From positions 1-24,123 of the forward strand of contig CAVGRN010000032.1 of the NCBI GenBank assembly GCA_963631545.1: DNA of 24,123 nt, read 5' to 3'. A program made the position numbers and the translations under genes. Numbering within the stretch: the stretch's first letter is position 1; each line of letters begins with the position of its first letter. Shown one piece after another: positions 20,967-24,123 of this stretch. This DNA is from UBA1181 sp963631545. Lineage in GTDB: Bacteria > Bacteroidota > Bacteroidia > Bacteroidales > Paludibacteraceae. Under the pieces are notes generated by a model. It ran no database searches. It saw nothing but the letters and a program-made list of their open reading frames with translations, and had not been told where the DNA came from.

Positions 20967-22148
20967 TCACAGTTTCTTGGGGAGGTGGGCGGCGACGGTA
21001 GTCCAGTCGAAGTCGCTCATTTTCTTTTTTGCGTTAGCGTAGGCGAATCGGTCTTTGAATCCGCTGGCAATGGCCCGTTCCTCTATGGTGTATTCCCGGT
21101 CTGTTTCTGAAAGCAGGTTGAAATGTTGCAGGCGGAAGGCGTTCACCATTTTGTAGAACCCGATTTGTGCGATGAAGTCGGAGCCTTGCCGCTTCTTCCC
21201 TTGCGGCAGACAGCGCGTGATGTCTGTCTTGGTTAGGTTGGGTTCCAAGTATCTTTGTAGTAATATTTTGAATATTTCCTCTTTTATTTCTTCTGGGATG
21301 TATTCGTCTTGCAGTTCTTGTTTTTTGTCTTCATCTGGCTCGAAAATGGTGCTTTTGAAGTGGTATGGCTCGCCTCCCTCTCGTTCGGAGATTTCGCTTG
21401 CGTATGCCTTCTTTATGGTGTCGTCCACATATTTGCGTTGCGGATGGAGAACGAGGCAGAGTGCGTAGACGCATCCGGCGGAGAATATGACATCATGCAG
21501 CACCATAAACCAACGACTGTTCGTTAGGAAGAAGAACCACAGAACCGTGATGGAAATGGCGGGGAACCACATCATGAACTTGGCGAATTTGTAGGGGAAA
21601 TCCTCCACGTTGGAATAGTTCTGGTCGTGGAAATTGTCGATTTTCTGTTTTATCCAACGGAAATTGTTGACAAGCCTCAGTCCGAGCAGCATATTAGTGC
21701 CCATCACGAAGATTTTCAGTTCCACCTCGTGATCGCTGATTCTCAAGTCGCCGGGTTTGAAGAGTGCCAACATCAGGATGATGAGTAGAAACGTCATAGG
21801 GGTGAAGAAGAAAAACATGTTGCGCAGCTTGTCTTTCAACTTCATAAAAAGGAAGTACCGCGTGAAAATGATGGAGATGAACACGGGGAATGAGAGGAAG
21901 CAGTAGAACTGGAGGAAGAGCCAGATGTCGTCGTCCATTGGGTTTATAACGTACGGCACTTTGACGATGGCGGCAGCGAAAAATCCTGTTAGCCAGTATC
22001 TTGCGGGATAGTAGTAGTCGCTCTGTTGGTCGTATGGGCGGCACTGGTGGAACCACCTCACTACGGCGCATATCACGCTGGTGAGGACGGAGGTGTAGCA
22101 GGCTATTGAGTATATTGCCGGCGGAGTCCAGATGGAAGGTATATCCAT
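20967..22148 (-). CDS. Membrane protein with C-terminal AraC-like helix-turn-helix
   Basis: A 393-residue protein. The N-terminal ~235 residues contain six or seven hydrophobic segments (about 12-32, 50-68, 76-98, 111-130, 143-160, 190-209 and 214-235). A charged cytoplasmic linker follows (240-290). The last ~100 residues resemble an AraC-type DNA-binding domain: FYKMVNAFRLQHFNLL, then YTIEERAIASGFKDRFAYANAKKKM, matching the 'iN.lRi..a..lL...sieeiA..sGF.s...F...FKk' pattern. This suggests a membrane-embedded transcription regulator sensing an envelope or membrane signal. It starts two bases after the parE stop, so it is translated from the same message. It could instead be a protein that has kept only the fold; the ligand and targets are unknown. 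Confidence 0.8.
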   Translation of the reverse strand: MDIPSIWTPPAIYSIACYTSVLTSVICAVVRWFHQCRPYDQQSDYYYPARYWLTGFFAAAIVKVPYVINPMDDDIWLFLQFYCFLSFPVFISIIFTRYFLFMKLKDKLRNMFFFFTPMTFLLIILMLALFKPGDLRISDHEVELKIFVMGTNMLLGLRLVNNFRWIKQKIDNFHDQNYSNVEDFPYKFAKFMMWFPAISITVLWFFFLTNSRWFMVLHDVIFSAGCVYALCLVLHPQRKYVDDTIKKAYASEISEREGGEPYHFKSTIFEPDEDKKQELQDEYIPEEIKEEIFKILLQRYLEPNLTKTDITRCLPQGKKRQGSDFIAQIGFYKMVNAFRLQHFNLLSETDREYTIEERAIASGFKDRFAYANAKKKMSDFDWTTVAAHLPKKL

Positions 22149-22150
22149 AG

Positions 22151-24043
22151 TTAATCTTTAGGTACGTCTTCTTCGATAACGAGGTTTTCAATGATAAAGT
22201 CGCGTCTTTGCGGAGTGTTTTTCCCGCGGTAAAATTCAAGCAGGTCGTTGAAGGCATCCTCTTTTCGGAGGATGACCTGGTCGAGTCGAATATCGTCGCC
22301 GATGAAGTTTTTGAACTCGTCTGCGCTGATTTCGCCCAATCCTTTGAATCGGGTGATTTCGGCTTTGGCGCCAATGGTTTTTATGGCGTTCACACGTTCC
22401 TCGTCGGTGTAGCAGTAGAAGGTCTGCTTCTTATCGCGCACGCGGAAGAGCGGTGTTTGCAGGATGTAGACATGTCCCTGGCGTACGAGGTCGGGAAAGA
22501 ATTGTAGGAAGAAGGTGAGCAGCAGCAGGCGTATGTGCATGCCGTCGTCGTCGGCATCGGTGGCGATGATCACCTTGTTGTAGCGCAGTCCCTCCATTCC
22601 TTCCTCGATGTTGAGGGCGGCTTGGAGTAGGTTGTATTCTTCGTTTTTGTAGACGATTTCGCGGGAGGAACCCCAGCTGTTCGGGGTTTTGCCGCGCAGA
22701 CTGAAGACCGCCTGATACGCCACGTCGCGGCATTTGGTGATGGAACCGCTGGCGGACAATCCCTCGGTGATGAAGATGGAGGATTTGTCTTGGTTCTCGC
22801 CTTTCACGTCGTTGTAGTGTATGCGGCAGTCGCGCAGCTTCTTGTTGCAGAGGTTCACTTTCTTGGCGCGCTCGCGGGCGGCTTTCGTGACGCCGGCGAT
22901 GGCCTTGCGCTCGCGTTCTGCCTCTTGGATCTTCTGAAGGAGGATCTCCACCGTTTCGGGGGTCTTGTGGAGGTAGTTGTCCAATTCCGTCTTGACGAAG
23001 TCGTTGACGAATTTGTTGACGGAGAGTGTGCCGGCTTGGTCAATGTCCTTCGAGCCTAATTTCGTCTTCGTCTGACTTTCGAAGACGGGTTCCTCTACGT
23101 TGATGGCGATGGCGGCGACGATGCCTTGTCGGATGTCAGCCAAGTCCAAGTTCTTATTGTAGAACTCTTTGATGGTCTTTCCGAGTGCCTCGCGGAAGGC
23201 GGATTGGTGCGTGCCGCCCTGTGTGGTGTGCTGACCGTTGACGAACGAGAAGTAGGTTTCTCCATACTGCTGGCAGTGGGTGAAAGCCATCTCGATATCT
23301 TCCCCTTTCAAGTGGATGATAGGGTAGAGGGGGTCGAGGATGACCGACTCTGAGAGTAGGTCGAGCAGTCCGTTTTTTGAGTGTATTTTCTTTCCGTTGA
23401 AGAAGAGGACGAGGCCAGTGTTGAGGTATGCGTAGTTGCGTAGCATCGTCTCGATGAACTCTTCGCGGTATTTGTAGTTGACGAAGAGTTTGTATTGTGG
23501 GTCGTCGTCGGGGTGGAAAGAAACGAGGGTTCCGTTGGGTTGGTCTGTGTCGATGATACCTGAGTCGCTGACGAGTTTGCCGCGGGAGAACTCGGCGATG
23601 CGCGTTTTCCCGTCGCGGAAGCTCTGCACGCGGAATTCGGAGGAGAGAGCGTTGACCGCCTTTGTACCCACGCCGTTCAGTCCGACAGACTTTTTGAACA
23701 CCTTGCTGTCGTATTTACCGCCGGTGTTCATCATTGAGACAGCGTCGATCATCTTGCCTTGGGGAATGCCTCGGCCGTAGTCGCGTACGGTGATGACGCC
23801 TTCTTGCAGGGTGATGTCAATTTGTTTGCCGGCTTTCATACGGAACTCGTCGATGCTGTTGTCGAGCACCTCTTTCAGCAAGACGTAGATTCCGTCGTCG
23901 GCGTGGCTGCCGTCGCCCAGTTTGCCGATGTACATACCAGGGCGCAGACGCACGTGTTCGAGACCTTCAAGGTGTCGGATGCTGTCATCGTCGTAGTTGC
24001 CGATATGCGAATTTTCTATGTTAAAGTCTATTTCTTCTGCCAT
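22151..24043 (-). CDS. parE: DNA topoisomerase IV subunit B
   Basis: The ATPase subunit of topoisomerase IV, which decatenates daughter chromosomes together with ParC. From the chosen ATG it is 630 residues, within the range of Bacteroidota ParE and shorter than GyrB with its insert. The GHKL ATPase has KEVLDNSIDEF, VRDYGRGIP and SVGLNGVGTKAVNALSS, with the transducer lysine loop ESQTKTKLGS. The Toprim part has FITEGLSASGSITKCR with E427, ATDADDDGMHIRLLLLTFF (D496, D498) and RFKGLGEI. The start is the ATG at 24041-24043; a GTG four codons upstream is less likely. The full-consensus promoter lies about 20-55 bases upstream. GyrB is the alternative, but length and the SGSITK motif favour ParE. 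Confidence 0.93.
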   Translation of the reverse strand: MAEEIDFNIENSHIGNYDDDSIRHLEGLEHVRLRPGMYIGKLGDGSHADDGIYVLLKEVLDNSIDEFRMKAGKQIDITLQEGVITVRDYGRGIPQGKMIDAVSMMNTGGKYDSKVFKKSVGLNGVGTKAVNALSSEFRVQSFRDGKTRIAEFSRGKLVSDSGIIDTDQPNGTLVSFHPDDDPQYKLFVNYKYREEFIETMLRNYAYLNTGLVLFFNGKKIHSKNGLLDLLSESVILDPLYPIIHLKGEDIEMAFTHCQQYGETYFSFVNGQHTTQGGTHQSAFREALGKTIKEFYNKNLDLADIRQGIVAAIAINVEEPVFESQTKTKLGSKDIDQAGTLSVNKFVNDFVKTELDNYLHKTPETVEILLQKIQEAERERKAIAGVTKAARERAKKVNLCNKKLRDCRIHYNDVKGENQDKSSIFITEGLSASGSITKCRDVAYQAVFSLRGKTPNSWGSSREIVYKNEEYNLLQAALNIEEGMEGLRYNKVIIATDADDDGMHIRLLLLTFFLQFFPDLVRQGHVYILQTPLFRVRDKKQTFYCYTDEERVNAIKTIGAKAEITRFKGLGEISADEFKNFIGDDIRLDQVILRKEDAFNDLLEFYRGKNTPQRRDFIIENLVIEEDVPKD

Positions 24044-24069
24044 AAAAGGACCCACTCGTTAATTTCCAA

Positions 24070-24100
24070 CAAAGGTAGAAAAAAAGTGGGGTTGGGCAAA
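24070..24100 (-). promoter_or_regulatory. Consensus Bacteroidota promoter of parE
   Basis: The minus strand has TTTG (24100-24097), exactly 19 bases, then TACCTTTG (24077-24070). This matches the -33 TTTG and -7 TAnnTTTG consensus in sequence and spacing. The predicted leader is about 20-25 bases. Confidence 0.8.
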
Positions 24101-24123
24101 ATGGGGAGCGGAAAGTTGGGGGG

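Noticed and set aside
21694..22374. 226-residue minus-strand ORF across the parE-regulator junction
   Set aside because: Out of frame with both genes, which have a two-base junction and conserved motifs.

Overview
The window looks like chromosomal DNA from a member of the Bacteroidales (phylum Bacteroidota). Four things support this. Candidate promoters carry the TAnnTTTG -7 element typical of the phylum; the best has TTTG exactly 19 bases upstream, before the ParE gene. Start codons lack Shine-Dalgarno sequences. The cellulase ends in a type IX secretion sorting domain. The gene order DUF4271-hemD-rnpA-yidD and the argR-acetyltransferase-argG cluster are, as I recall, Bacteroidota arrangements. 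The cellulase suggests a plant-polymer-degrading gut, rumen or anaerobic habitat, but I cannot place genus or species.

Layout. All protein genes lie on the minus strand except one HAD phosphatase (1259-1864). Positions 1-1132 hold a Schlafen AlbA_2-type ATP-binding protein that runs off the left edge. It is followed by the divergent HAD gene and by a yciO-DMT transporter pair (1941-3457). A two-gene operon of uncharacterised lipoproteins (3662-6874) ends in a strong hairpin. Dihydrofolate reductase comes next, then the arginine cluster argG, GNAT acetyltransferase and argR (7540-9921). A housekeeping block follows: yidD, rnpA, hemD, DUF4271, HIT protein and greA (10091-13446). Then come a carboxy-terminal processing protease, a dCMP-deaminase-like enzyme, ribosomal protein S15 and class II fructose-bisphosphate aldolase (13731-17294). 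The right part holds a GH9 cellulase (17387-20341), ribose-5-phosphate isomerase B, a membrane-anchored AraC-like regulator and topoisomerase IV subunit B (20453-24043).

How the genes work together. ArgR should repress its own cluster, and palindromic TGAAT/ATTCA half-sites overlap its candidate promoter. The GNAT enzyme between argR and argG is a candidate for the acylating first step of arginine synthesis. RnpA and YidD act in tRNA processing and membrane-protein insertion. The cellulase would supply glucose units to central metabolism, where FbaA and RpiB act, but no susCD-like genes or other glycoside hydrolases are nearby.

The most interesting non-coding signal is the 284-base gap upstream of greA. 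It has a promoter-like element followed about 40 bases later by a 15-pair terminator hairpin and then a second hairpin, all before the greA start. This resembles the attenuated greA leader of Escherichia coli that yields the small RNA GraL. No tRNA, rRNA, CRISPR array or insertion sequence was seen, and no gap between genes exceeds 300 bases.
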